Translations under genes and position numbers: made by a program
Origin: Brachynemurus nebulosus
Taxonomy: Eukaryota > Arthropoda > Insecta > Neuroptera > Myrmeleontidae
DNA: 64,000 nt
Reading direction: 5' to 3'
Assembly (NCBI GenBank): GCA_035578155.1
Contig: JAPWDM010000005.1
Coordinates: forward strand, 24,240,877-24,304,876
Part shown: piece by piece, positions 39,303 to 50,787 of the stretch
Numbering within the stretch: the first letter of the stretch is position 1
Layout of the letters: each line of letters starts with the position of its first letter
The notes under the pieces: generated by a model
What the model saw: the letters and a program-made list of their open reading frames with translations, nothing else
What the model was told of the DNA's origin: nothing
Databases searched by the model: none

Positions 39303-41262
39303 ATACATAGGAACTCCAATATAACGTACTCCAATATAACGTACCGAGTGGTGGGGTACCCCTCTCACAGATTTGAAGACGTGAGATTGTATTTGTGTCA
39401 AGGTATACATAATCGTCAATTCAGGGGCGTAGCAAATTTATGTGAGGGTCTGACAAGTTCCCATATTTTCTTACATACACACGTATAGCATTCACACATA
39501 GCCATAAGTACTTATACACAAATAAATATAATCAGTGTAAATATATACACATTTACAACTATGTGTGAACTTGTTCAAAAATATTCAGATTCCTGTGAAC
39601 TTTTACAGTAAAATCAACACCAACAAACAATTACACCAATATACACACATACACGTACATATTATTTCACGTATATGCATACGTAGATAAATATGTGTGT
39701 ATATACGAGTACACATCGATTTCACGATTTGATTGGTTATAGAAAAAAGCCAGATAACAAATTTTGATGCAAATTCCAGAATATTCTATTCGGAAAATAG
39801 CAAAGATGTCGAAAAACCGACTTCACCATTTGATAGTCTACCAAAGAAGGGACTAGACAGCGGAACTCAGCAAAAGTTCTAGAAAGTTCTATTCGGGATC
39901 TAGCAAAGATATCGGGAAACTAATTTCACTATCGAGCTGGTCTTCGAATAAAAGCATAAATAACAAAAATTTAGCAATGTTCTAGAATGTTCTATCCGAG
40001 AACTAGCAAGGATATCGGGAAACTAACTTCACTATCGAACTAGTCTTCGAATAAAAGCATAAATAACAAAAATTTAGCAATGTTCTAGAATGTTCTATCC
40101 GAGAACTAGCAAAGATATCGGGAAACTAACTTCACTATCGAACTAGTCTTCGAATAAAAGCATAAATAACAAAAATTTAGCAATGTTCTAGAATGTTCTA
40201 TTCGAGAACTAGCAAAGATATCGGTAAACTGACTTCAACATCGAATTGGTCATCAAATGAAAGTTTAAATAAGAAAAATTGAACAATATTCTAGAATGTT
40301 CTATTCGAGAACTAGTAAAAATATCGGAAAACTGATTTCACCATCGGATTTGTCGTCGAATGAAAGCCTAAATAACAAAAATTGAACAATATTCTAGAAT
40401 GTTCTATTAGCAAAAATATCAAAAAAACCAATTTTATCACTCATCTAATTATTAAATAAAAGATCAAATAGCGGAATTTAACAAAAGTTAAGGTACTTTA
40501 TTTAAGGAAAATGTAAATATTATACTTTTTTGAAATTGTATACGTTGGCGTAAATTTATAACTAAAACTTTTGTATAGCACCACTATTTAACCTTTTTCG
40601 CCAAAGAGCAATCTACTGATGAAGTCGCTTTCTCAATATTTTTGTTAGTTTCCGAATAGAATATTCGAGAACATTTCTCAAATTCCGTTATTTTGCATTT
40701 TCTTTGATGACCTATCCGATGGTAAAGTTTATTTCTTGATATCTATTCTAGGTTTTGGATAGAATGATCTAGAACTTTTGCCAAATTCCGCTATTCAACT
40801 ATTTCTTTAATGGCAAATCCCATAGTAAAGTTAGTTTTCCGACATCTTTCCTAGTTTCCGAATAGAATATTCTAAAACTATTATTAAATTCCACTCTTTG
40901 GTCTATTTTTCAATAGTTAACCAATAGTGAAGTCGGTTTTTTAATATTTTGACTGATTTCTAAGAAGAGTATTCTAAAATTGTTGTCAAATTTTGCAGCT
41001 TATGCATTTTTCTAGTATACTTGTACAATGTACAACAGTTGTGTATATATATATGTATTTAGTTGAAGACGTGTGTTCTTGTAAACATGCATTTAAGTAA
41101 GTGTATATGCGTGTGTATATAAATAATGAAATGCGTATGTGTTCGCATATTATGTTTCTGTACCCCCTTAAAAAAATTTTACTGACGGCCCTGGTAATCC
41201 GATATAATGTACTTCCCCTTATTTTGTACCGGCCAGTACGTTATATTGGAGTTCCTATGTAT
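39303..41262. mobile_element. Symmetric 1.96-kb element with head-to-head 103-bp arrays
   Basis: A perfect 27-bp inverted repeat containing AGGAACTCCAATATAACG bounds the unit. Just inside, the CCAATATAACGTAC motif is repeated once more at the left and in decayed form at the right. From about 39770 to 40490 lie seven direct copies of a 103-bp unit. From about 40610 to 40985 lie four diverged copies in the opposite orientation. Between and outside the arrays are CA/TA-rich simple stretches. There is no protein-coding frame. The tips recall pogo/Tigger-like CTCGATATAACGAA ends, but that is a loose resemblance. Confidence 0.8.
39774..40404. promoter_or_regulatory. Seven heat-shock-element motifs at exact 103-bp spacing
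   Basis: A perfect three-pentamer heat shock element of the form TTCnnGAAnnTTC occurs at 39774, 39877, 39980, 40083, 40186, 40289 and 40392, always 103 bp apart. The commonest version is TTCTAGAATGTTC. In the inverted array the complementary motif is intact at 40659 (GAATATTCGAGAA) and damaged at 40762, 40865 and 40967. The pattern is what heat shock factor trimers bind. Whether it is bound here is inference. Confidence 0.6.
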
Positions 41263-41329
41263 GTATATGGACATACACACAGTAACACTCACACACATAC
41301 ATATGTATTACATATTTCAGTCTTTTTTT

Positions 41330-41705
41330 TAGGGTTCCGAAGAACTCTAGAAGCTGTTGTAATTTTTTAATGTGACTGGGTAGTAACATTTTCAGAAATT
41401 CTACGCCTTTGGAACACGAAATTTTGCAAATATAATACATGCTACAGATAGATATCTCAACTAACCGTCAATTTTACGTTAAAGTATATTCTGATATTTG
41501 TTAACATTTCCAAAAATTCAAATCAAAATTATTAAGAGAAATGTTGAAAAATAATTCTACGTATACTGTTTGCAGATTATCATTAGAAAAATCTTTTAAA
41601 GTTCTTTTAACAACTTTTATTCTTTACATCTCGTTTCAGAAATATTGTGTTTCAAAGTCTATGTGATTTGTAAGGAATCAAATTACCACTTAATTGACCC
41701 TTAAA
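41330..41705. repeat. TAGGGTTCCGAAG dispersed repeat, copy 2
   Basis: Starts TAGGGTTCCGAAG, has GAAATTTTGCA and TACATGCTACAGATA in the same order as 5151-5476, and ends near TTGACCCTTAA. Confidence 0.5.
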
Positions 41706-42309
41706 TAACACAAACAGAAATAACATTGTGATTGTCGAATATATTTATTTATTTTCATAGTAAACTGTACAAAATAATATAATGCCACCTATTTTATTCG
41801 GAAACTACAAAGATGCAAATAATTCAGAAGCCTTGCTTAATGTGTGTATAAAACGCACTTGGACAACTCTTTTAATAAGTGTTGTATATGAATATGGAGA
41901 TTGTATGTGTGTGCTATCAATGCTATAGTTGTTTATTTATTTAAAAAATTTTTGTCTAAGCGTGTGACGATGATATGGATGTCTGTGTGTTTGTAAGTAT
42001 GCGATGTCTGTTTGTCTACTGAAACTTGAGTTCGCTTAGGTCGGGTTGCAGGTAAATTGGTATTTCAAAGTGTTGCTGAAATAAAAGAATAAATTTGGTA
42101 AAAAATTTATAGCGGTGACTTTCATGTGGACATTTAAAATTTTACGATAATGATAACTGATGCAGATACTTTCGCATTTTCCGTTAAAGTTTTCCTCTAA
42201 AGTTACTCAATTATGAATAAAAAATTTTCTTTTAGATAATTGAAATACATTTTTGTTTGTAATATAATTGGCCTTTCGTCACATCTGTTTTTCTTTACAA
42301 ACTTTTAAC

Positions 42310-42540
42310 TATACCCCTTTTCAAATACAATTGATCATGAGTTGTCGTTAAAAAATTAAATAATTCTTATATTCGAAACAAATCAATCTTCTATTCTTTT
42401 CTAAAAACAAACTGCAAATTTAAAATTTACGCATTTGAAACAATGAAAGAGATAAAGCTAAGAAAACGGGAATTACTCAAACTCGTAAGTGATGACTAAT
42501 GTTTAAATTTAAGTGAAATAGATTATATTTAAAATCGTTT
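42310..42540 (+). repeat. Dispersed repeat, partner of 62530-62760
   Basis: TTTCAAATACAATTGATCATG, AAACAAATCAATCTTCT, AAAACAAACTGCAAATTTAA, GAGATAAAGCTAAGAAAACG and AAATTTAAGTGAAAT appear in reverse-complement order at 62530-62760. Identity is high, with scattered substitutions. Confidence 0.8.
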
Positions 42541-43193
42541 AAAAATTAATTTTTGATCTTAGTGAGAAAATTGAGAGAAGAAAAAATAAGTCGTTATCAA
42601 ACATTGTTATTAATTTCTGTTTTTCTCTTATGTACTTTAGCTGCAAAACTATCGAATATGGAACACATTGTACAGATTTGACATATGTACATACCAATAC
42701 ATAAAACGGGTATTTAGTTTTTATAGATATGTAGTGAAGAAGTTGTGTACCAATGTATCAACAATTAGAAATTCATGTTTTATGATAGTTAAAAGAAAAT
42801 GTTTTTAATTTTTGAAAAATTACAACTGATGGAAATTTTTCTTGTGTATTTTTTTCATTGTTCTGTTCTGTTCTCTTTTTATTTGTTTGGTAATTTATTT
42901 ATAAGTGTAGTTTTTAATGTAATTTGTTACTAAATTAATAATGTGCAATGCAAATATTGATATCAGAGTTATGGTTTTTGCAGTATTCATAATGCACTGT
43001 GATATAAAAAACTAAAAAATTTTAAAAACTAAAAAAATAATTCATAAACTTATTTTAATCAAAATTTATGAAAAACTGTTCGCTTTTCTGTGTACAATAT
43101 AGTACTTATAAGTTCGACAGTGAACACATGTTTACATATTATAGTAAAATAAAAAAAAATTTTTTGTTTATTTTTAAAAAAATTTTTATTATA

Positions 43194-43376
43194 CAGGGTG
43201 CGAATAATTTTAGTTTGGTCAGAGGCGTATTCAGGGAAATTTATATTAAACGATGAGTTGGCTGGGATGCGATTTTTTCAGATAGCGAATTCCGAAAAAA
43301 AATTTATGTCTTCGGCAATTATACACCGAGATAAACCATCTGTTAAAAGGAAGAGAGTTATTTACTTTACACCCTG
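43194..43376. mobile_element. Small TA-flanked MITE (CAGGGTG ends)
   Basis: CAGGGTG at 43194 and CACCCTG ending at 43376 are flanked by TA (43192-43193 and 43377-43378). Its right edge abuts the TA tract of the neighbouring repeat copy. Confidence 0.55.
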
Positions 43377-43378
43377 TA

Positions 43379-43575
43379 TATATATATATATATATATTTA
43401 TGTGTTCCCACGATAACTCTCGAACGAAACGTCTAACGCTTATGAAATTTTGTGTGCGGACTGGATTCTGAATTGGCTTGGCTAAGTTCGTTAGCCAGAC
43501 ACGTCGGATGCCTAGAAGTAGGTTTTCTGGCCATTTTTTATCATTCGATCCTATCATAAGGCAGTTCAATTTTTA
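43379..43575 (-). repeat. TAGCGAATTTCC repeat family, partial reverse copy with TA tract
   Basis: After a short TA tract (about 43377-43398) come CACGATAACTCTCGAACG, CGTCTAACGCTTATGAAATT, TTCGTTAGCCAGACACGTC and GGCCATTTTTTATC. These are the reverse complement of the 46.3-46.4 kb segment. The terminal inverted repeat is absent. Confidence 0.65.
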
Positions 43576-44034
43576 CATCGTTGAAAAGGAAAAAAAAAAT
43601 TATGAAGAAAATATTCTTATAATTTTCTTTCTATTTTAAGTATTTTTCGAGAAAATGTAAATTTTCACTTTTATTCTTTCTTTGTTAGTCTAATAAGTAA
43701 TTTATATTTATATCTCAGTTCTTTATAAAGTATAAAAATATTTCACTTTTTTATTAAAGAATTTTGTGAGAACAAGTGAAAACTATTCACATATATATGA
43801 TATAACACACATACATGTATAGAGTTTTGTTTCTCATTTATTGCATTATAATTAGCATGGTTCTATCCCATGTTAAAAAATGTAAATTAAACAGATTTTC
43901 TAAGCTAATGTAATGAAGATTTTTTTTTTTTTTTTATTGAATTTTTAAGTAAACAAGAAATTGAAGATTATGTTATGATATAAATATTATTAAATATGAA
44001 ACAAAAGAAAATATGTACAATGTACATATGTATG

Positions 44035-45540
44035 TACGGAAAAATATTTTGAATCGATTTTGAAAATTTTTCCACTAATAATTAATAATGTTAAAAAATT
44101 AAACCATTTCAAATGGATTTAAGGTATTTTATGTGAGGTCAAGGTTTTCGGGACCTAAAAAGGCCAGAAATTAATTAACCAATCGATTTTAAAAATTTTT
44201 TCACAGTTAGTAAGTTAAAGTATTTGAATTAATTAATTAAATGATGTCCGCAAGAAGCTTACGGACTGCCATAAGTTATATGAGATCCTTAGAACCCTTT
44301 TCTTACTGTTAGAGTACTAGACTTGTATGAGTTTCGCCAGGATTTACTGATCCCATAATTGTAAAAAATAAACTAAACGACCAATTTTAAAAATTTCTTC
44401 ACTGTTACAGAGCTAAACTATTTTAGATAGATTTAGAATACATTATGTAAGGTCCGCCAGGGTCCACAGGACCCAAAAGTGTCAAAAATAAACTAACTGA
44501 CCGATTTTGAAAATTTTTTCACTGTTACAGAGCTAAACTATTTTAGATAAATATCGATTACGTTATGTAAGGTCCGCCTCGGTCCATAGGACCCAAAAGT
44601 GTCAAAAATAAACTGCCTGATCGATTTTGAAAATTTTTTCACTGTTACAGAGCTTAACTGTTTTAGATAAATGTAGATTCCGTTATGTAAGGTCTGCCAG
44701 GGTCCATAGGATCCAGAAGTGTCAAAAATAAACTAACTGACCGATTTTGAAAATTTTTTCACTGTTACAGAGCTAAACTATTTTAGATAAATATAAATTA
44801 CGTTATGTAAGGTCCACCAAGGTCCATAGAACCCAAAAGTGTCAAAAATAAACTAACTGACCGATTTTGAAAATTTTTTCACTGTTACAGAGCTAAACTA
44901 TTTTAGATAAATATAGATTACGTTATGTAAGGTCTGCCAGGGTCCATGGGATCCAAAAGTGTCAAAAATAAACTAACCGACCGATTTTGAAAATTTTTTC
45001 ACTGTTACAGAGCTAAACTATTTTAGATAAATATAGATTACGTTATGTAAGGTCTGCCAGGGTCCATGGGATCCAAAAGTGTCAAAAATAAACTAACCGA
45101 TCGATTTTGAAAATTTTTTCACTGTTGGGGAACTAACTATTTTAGATAGACATACATTACGTTATTTAGGGTCCGCCAGGGTCCATGGGACCCAAAAGTG
45201 GTAAAAATAAACTAACCGACCGATTTTGAAAATTTTTTCACTCTTACAGAGCTAAACTATTTTAGATAAATATAGATTACGTTATGTAAAGTCTGCCAGG
45301 GTCCATCGGATCCAAAAGCGTCAAAAATAAACTAGCCGACCGATTTTGAAAATTTTTTCACTGTTGGGGAGCTAAGCTATTTTAGATACATATAGATTAC
45401 GTTATGTAAGGTCTGAAGTGTCAGTAGGACCTAAAAGTGTCAAAAATAAAATAACTGACCGATTTTGAAACCTTTTTACTATTACCGAGGTAAACTATTT
45501 TAGATAGGTACAAGTTGTGTTATCTGAGATCCACAACTGT
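44035..45540. repeat. 120-bp tandem satellite, about 12 units
   Basis: Units repeat exactly every 120 bp from about 44380 to 45480 (for example GACCGATTTTGAAAATTTTT at 44499, 44739, 44859), with one single-base shift near 45130. Each unit holds ACAGAGCTAAACTATTTTAG, TTACGTTATGTAAGG and GGTCCAT(A/G)GGA(T/A)CC. The edges (44035-44360, 45460-45540) are older, diverged units. Central units are the most alike, as expected from unequal exchange. Confidence 0.9.
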
Positions 45541-45582
45541 CCTGCGGATGCAAATGCGGCGTAGAATGCTACACAACGGGTT

Positions 45583-45586
<4 letters not shown>

Positions 45587-45631
<45 letters not shown>
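45587..45631. repeat. (AT)n microsatellite
   Basis: About 45 bp of pure AT dinucleotide, interrupting the diverged right edge of the 120-bp satellite. Confidence 0.95.
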
Positions 45632-45632
<1 letters not shown>

Positions 45633-45654
45633 CATAAAGTACACCTAGAATATA

Positions 45655-45930
45655 CGGTCGAGCTGATTTTTTAATGAGGTCCGCCGGGATCTTGCAGATC
45701 CGAAAACGCTAGTAATAAGCTATCGAACCGATGCTAAAAAATTTCTCACTGCTAGAGAACTAAATTATTTTAGATGGATACAACTATGCTGCACAAAATT
45801 CGTTCGGGTTCTTGGGTCCCCAAAAATACCAAAACTAATTACCCAACCGATTTTAAAAATTCTTTTACTCTTAGAAAGCTAAACTATTTTAAATAGGTAC
45901 AGGTCTTAGATGAGATCCGCCAGTGCCCAA
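45655..45930. repeat. Diverged outlying satellite units
   Basis: Two further units are recognisable by AACCGATGCTAAAAAATTTC, AGAACTAAATTATTTTAGAT, and later ACCGATTTTAAAAATTC with AAAGCTAAACTATTTTAAAT. Confidence 0.7.
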
Positions 45931-45935
45931 GATTT

Positions 45936-46150
45936 GGAAATTCGCTATGTTATGCAGATGCTGCGACAGGGGTATTTTTTATTACTTTTTTTCCGATTTG
46001 TAATATTATATAATTACAGTAATAAAAAATATTATTACGATTGATCACAGTACATCGCCAAAAGTGGTCGTTCATCAACACTTAACATTAACGTAATCAG
46101 TAGATGATAAAATACCCGTCGCAGCATCCTGTATAACATAGCGAATTTCC
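45936..46150. repeat. Inverted repeat of the family's outer end
   Basis: GGAAATTCGCTATGTTATGC followed by CTGCGACAGGGGTATTTT at the left pairs with AAAATACCCGTCGCAGCA and GTATAACATAGCGAATTTCC at the right. Arms are about 42 bp around a 130-bp centre. The same outer sequence borders the copies at 1.15 and 13.63 kb. Confidence 0.8.
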
Positions 46151-46431
46151 GTTTATAAAAGTTTTTCTTGGAAACTAGTTAACATAGAATCATAGTTTAA
46201 AGACCTTTTCTGTGGGATTTTTTCTCCTCTTTCACAAAAATTTTTAAATAGTAGGAAATTTTGGCAAAAAAACTAATTTTTTTCACGAAAATTGCCAAAA
46301 AAACCATGTTTCGGACATGTCTGGTTAACGAACTCGTCCAACGGTTTGAGATTTCCAATATTTTCACCAAATTTCATAAGCGTAAGACGTTGCGTTCAAG
46401 AGTTATCCCGCGGACACACACACACACCCAC

Positions 46432-46499
<68 letters not shown>

Positions 46500-46500
46500 A

Positions 46501-46565
<65 letters not shown>

Positions 46566-46697
46566 CATGTATATATAAATTTTAGTGAATATTATTTTCG
46601 GTCCCTAGGGACCTCAAAACCAATTTCTGCCATAGTCCCGGGCTCAAGTCGCGTCATAACAGCTGTAATAGCTGAATTCCATTCTGGAAATTCGCTA
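46139..46697 (+). repeat. TAGCGAATTTCC repeat family, most complete copy
   Basis: Bounded by TAGCGAATTTCC and GGAAATTCGCTA, 559 bp. Order: TTGGAAACTAG..., CGGACATGTCTGGTTAACGA, GAGTTATCCCGCGGACAC, CA repeats, a TA tract of about 143 bp (46434-46576), AAATTTTAGTGAATATTATT, CCCTAGGGACCTCAAAAC, TGCCATAGTCCCGGGCTCAA. The tyrosine/isoleucine frames across it are translations of the TA tract. Other copies lie at 1.15, 13.28, 37.38, 43.38, 56.01 and 57.41 kb. Confidence 0.75.
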
Positions 46698-47899
46698 ATA
46701 GTTAGTGAATACTTTTTTGTAGTCAGCGTGCCGTGATTTTATTATCCAATTTGCATAAATTCATATTAAGATAACATTTTTTTATGAGACGTCGTAAAAA
46801 GCTTTGAAATAATAAAATCTTTCTCTTATTTTTGAATTTTACAACATGTACATAAGTCAATAAGTGTGTATATATTGCAGTTTTTGTAACATTATAAAAA
46901 TAAAATGATGTAGGTATATAAAAATATTCCCAAATTTAAAATATTTCTTTATTTTGTTTAGAAAAGCAACTTCTAAGAAAATTCAAGGTTAATTTATGAA
47001 GTGTTTGGATTTTTTTTTTAAATTTTTTTTATGCGATCTTTATACACCGCATAAAAAGAGAATATACTGTATATAGTCATTATTAGATTTCAGCTTCCAA
47101 AAAAAAAAACATCTATAATGTCTTCAGGAAATAAATATATAAAAATAAAATTTATAAAAATATATAAAAAGGATAAAATAATATTCAATGCAAAATCCTT
47201 TTAGATTTCTAAGGGCCAAGTTTAACAAAACATGGAAATGGTTACGACGACGGTCGGATAAAATTAAGTTGAGGGCCGGATGCGGGCCGTGCACCGTACA
47301 TTGTACATTCCTTATTAAATAATTATAGAGTGGCAGTATATAAGTGAATCAAAAGATAATAGGGATAATAGGTCAAAATCCAAAAAAATAAGTTCGCACC
47401 AGTTGGAGATAAGTGAGAAGAAACAATTATTTCGTGAATATGAAGTTAAAGTAAAAAAGGATAGTTGTGTAAAAAAATGAATTAAGTTATAATATAAAAA
47501 TTATTATAAAATTACAAATATCAGTGTAATCGTCGAAAAGTAATTCAGAATTATATTTAAATTCTATAGGATCTAAGGTCTTTTGCTTTCCAAATTTCCA
47601 AATTTCTAGCAATTTTATCAGTGTAGAAACTGTCAGTCTTGACGAGCAACAATTTCATAAATTCATCCAAACAATACAAACTGTCCACAAATTCATATTT
47701 AATCTTAGATATTCTTCTAAATCATTCGGTAATATTTATGTTTTCTCTGTTTTTTAAATGGACATATTTTCTGTGTAGTACGTATTATGGAATTTATAAA
47801 ATTCTTTTTTAATTGGAAAGCATATCAAGTACTTACATTTAAATTTTAATTAATTTGTATTTGTCTCTATGCACTTTTGTGCACCTTTTGTACACTGTT

Positions 47900-48185
47900 G
47901 CATTGTAATTGTATGTGCCGCTGATCGCGGTAGCCGCAATTCAGAGCAAAATATGTGAAAGTAATGTTAATTTGAATTTAATCATTTGACTGGTTTAATT
48001 GAATGATAAACACAGTCCAACATCTACACCAATTATGTTCCGTTTCATTGCAACAACGTCGACTGACCAGCTCAGAGCTGCTAGCAAGCACCAGGACAAC
48101 CAGCGCAACCAGTATGCAGCATAGCTCCGTGCAAGGGAGTCAGCACACAATCAGTTAAAATAAACCAGTGTTATTAACATTACAA
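47900..48185. other. GC-richer patch, possible LTR or exon remnant
   Basis: GCCGCTGATCGCGGTAGCC near 47918 and GACTGACCAGCTCAGAGC through AGGGAGTCAGCACACAATC near 48060-48150 stand out from the AT background. They are followed by AAATAAACCAGTGTTATTAA. A GC-rich leader followed by an AATAAA-like signal resembles an LTR fragment, but there is no second LTR, no primer site and no coding region, so this is only a suggestion. Confidence 0.2.
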
Positions 48186-48446
48186 GCATAGTTTGAAAAT
48201 CACAACAATTATCATATTGATATGTAAAGAATGACTATTTATGCAGTTTTGTTAAAGAATTTTTTTTTTTTTAAGGCGCGGATCACATTTTCAAAATTCG
48301 GCAAGTGCATCTTAGACACGCATTAATTCAGGACTTCGTAGTTTAATAGCTAGAGTTTACAATTCTCAGGACAAAATATTTCTTGCTTTTATTTAATATC
48401 AAAATTAGCCTTTAATTTGATAGTAGGAAGACTATCAGAATCTTAA

Positions 48447-49345
48447 GGCAGACCACTAGTGTGACCGCCTGAAAAAAAGGTGATTTTTGGAAATTTTTTT
48501 AAAGAAAACTACTGTATGGAATGTTTTAATATTTTAAGGATATATTCGTTGATATATATAATAAATTCATAATATAATTTTTGAACCAAAAAATTGAAAA
48601 TTCAGTGAGTTATCCGCGATTTCTCAAGGCTCCAAAAAAAAAGTTTCCCTACTGCTGCAATGATAGCGACCATCACAGTACCTGAAATCAAAAGAACCAA
48701 AAAGCCTATTAAACTAGAAGGTATTGCCCGTGCCGTGAACCTCAATCGAAAAAAAAGATAATATTTAAGAAAATGGCGGAGTTTTTAAAAAAATGTTTCA
48801 AATTTTGCGCGAAAATTAGATGATTTTTGGCCTGCAAAAGTTACATTTTTTATTCGATCGGAAAACTGGAGGTTCATGGCACGAAGAGACATATATAAAA
48901 GAAGCTTCAATAAAAATCAAATCGATCGGATTATTTGTCTTCGAGTTATAGCTGCAGCGAATTTGAAAAACGTAGTTTTTCTTTATCTTACCTTTTAGCT
49001 TTAATCACTGAGAATTTTTTCATACTAAAATTATTTACGATGTACTCACTGTAACGGTAATAGTACAACTAGATGAGTCGTTTAAATGTGCCAGGGACTA
49101 GCTTCTCCACAACATGTGACTGGCAGCCACGTCCAGAAACTCCCGAACTATCAACTTTCAAACATTTTTCAATACCTCAAAGTTAACAATGAAAATCAGA
49201 ATCCGCTCTTCGGATGGCTGTAACTCAAAAACTATTTGAGATATGCACTTGAAATTTTAGTATGTTATTTTTTAAGGTATAGACTATCGAGACAAGCAAA
49301 AAAAAAATTTCCAGTTTTTTAAAAATTTCACATTAGTGGTCCCCC
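48447..49345. mobile_element. TTAA-flanked non-autonomous transposon
   Basis: Ends GGCAGACCACTAGTGTGA and TCACATTAGTGGTCCCCC are inverted repeats with TTAA on both sides (48443-48446 and 49346-49349). TTAA targets are used by piggyBac and Kolobok superfamilies; the GG tip and sequence do not decide between them. The 899 bp contain no transposase frame. Confidence 0.75.
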
Positions 49346-49486
49346 TTAATAATATAATTTTAATATTACCTATATTTTTTTGAAAATGACACTCTTAAAT
49401 TGCGTAAGGGCCAACACTGACCCTACTTTTTGAAAAAGGATTTTAGTGTGGTGGGAAAGAGGGAATGAAAAAGTGAAAAACACACA

Positions 49487-49626
49487 TTTTCGCCGAGGTT
49501 GGACGAGGTTCCTCGTCGAGTTCCTCGCTGAGGTTGGCTCAGTCATATGAATAGCATTAAAACACCAATCGCGAGACACAACGAAATGACCCTTTACATT
49601 CTCGTTTCGTCCAACCTCGGCGAGAA
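49487..49626. mobile_element. Short GC-rich inverted-repeat element
   Basis: TTTTCGCCGAGGTTGGACGA pairs with TCGTCCAACCTCGGCGAGAA, one mismatch in 20 bp. CGAGG/CCTCG motifs fill the left half. Composition resembles 50788-51338. Confidence 0.6.
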
Positions 49627-50787
49627 TATGGAGACCCTTTAAAGTTTTGTGATAGCTTTTTGGTGAAAATGCTTAAAATATTTTAGTGTGTGGTCCAATT
49701 ATTCAGCAATAAAAACTTATTTTAATTCATAATCACATTAAGCATAATTATTAAATATGAAATATGATTTAAAAAATTATAAGTACCTTCATATCTTACA
49801 CATGTTTAATCTGATAATTTATAGGCTGCCCAAATAAATCATTTACATACAATAATAAACCGGACTTTATTTTTTTTCTCCAAAAGAAAAGAAAAAAAAA
49901 CATAATTTATCGTTTAATAACAATTTAATATAATATAATCACACTGTATTCCATTACTTGTGTTTCATTTGTATGTTAACTTGTTTAGTTCCAGTCATCA
50001 TTCACTATTTTGTTAGCCCGAGTTGGTAACACTGATTTGTGTTGTGTGCACATGTGTACAAGTGTCCCCGTATAGTGACGACACCTATATAAATAATAAT
50101 TAACTGACATTTTTGAACAATTAATTTTAAATATGTGAATGGAACCGCCGTGTAACTTATTTGTAAATTTATTTATTATTATTATCATTTTTTTTTTCGA
50201 AAATAAAAATTTGTGAGAAATATGTTATTTAATTAATTAGGCACCGAAATTTAAGTATCTTATGGAAAAAAGGATTAGAGATAATTATTATTTATTAGAT
50301 TTTGTTTCGGTATTATTAAATTAAACTTACAGATTCAATTTTTGAACTTCAATTCCAAATACTGGTTTTTCTCACCACGCATTCGCGTTATTTCTTTGTC
50401 AGAATGATAATGTTTCATTAAAAAAATATGACTTCTGAAGCGAAAATCGAAAATCAGTCTCCATTTAGCTCTACCCTTCTAATTTTTTCAAATAATAAAA
50501 ATAATGGCACCAAAAACGCAGAATCTGAGTAATTTGAGAGTAAAATATCCAATTTTTCTGTCAAAATATTGAAATTCTTTTAGAAAAATTACCTTTATAG
50601 GTGTTTTTAAAGTTTGATGTACCTAGTTAATGATATCCGCGATTAGATTTTAGCTTGTAAAATCCTAGTAGTGATAGGATAATTCGGATTAAAAATAATT
50701 GGTAAACCGATTTTTTAAATAATCGATAACATCCGATTATGGAAGTAATTTGAATTATATTATAAATTCACATAAATTCATGTTATA

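Noticed and set aside
39774..45540. CRISPR-like regular arrays
   Set aside because: The 103-bp and 120-bp arrays have no unique spacers; they are tandem satellites in a eukaryotic genome.
46261..46585. Two overlapping frames of alternating Tyr-Ile
   Set aside because: They are translations of a TA microsatellite within a repeat.
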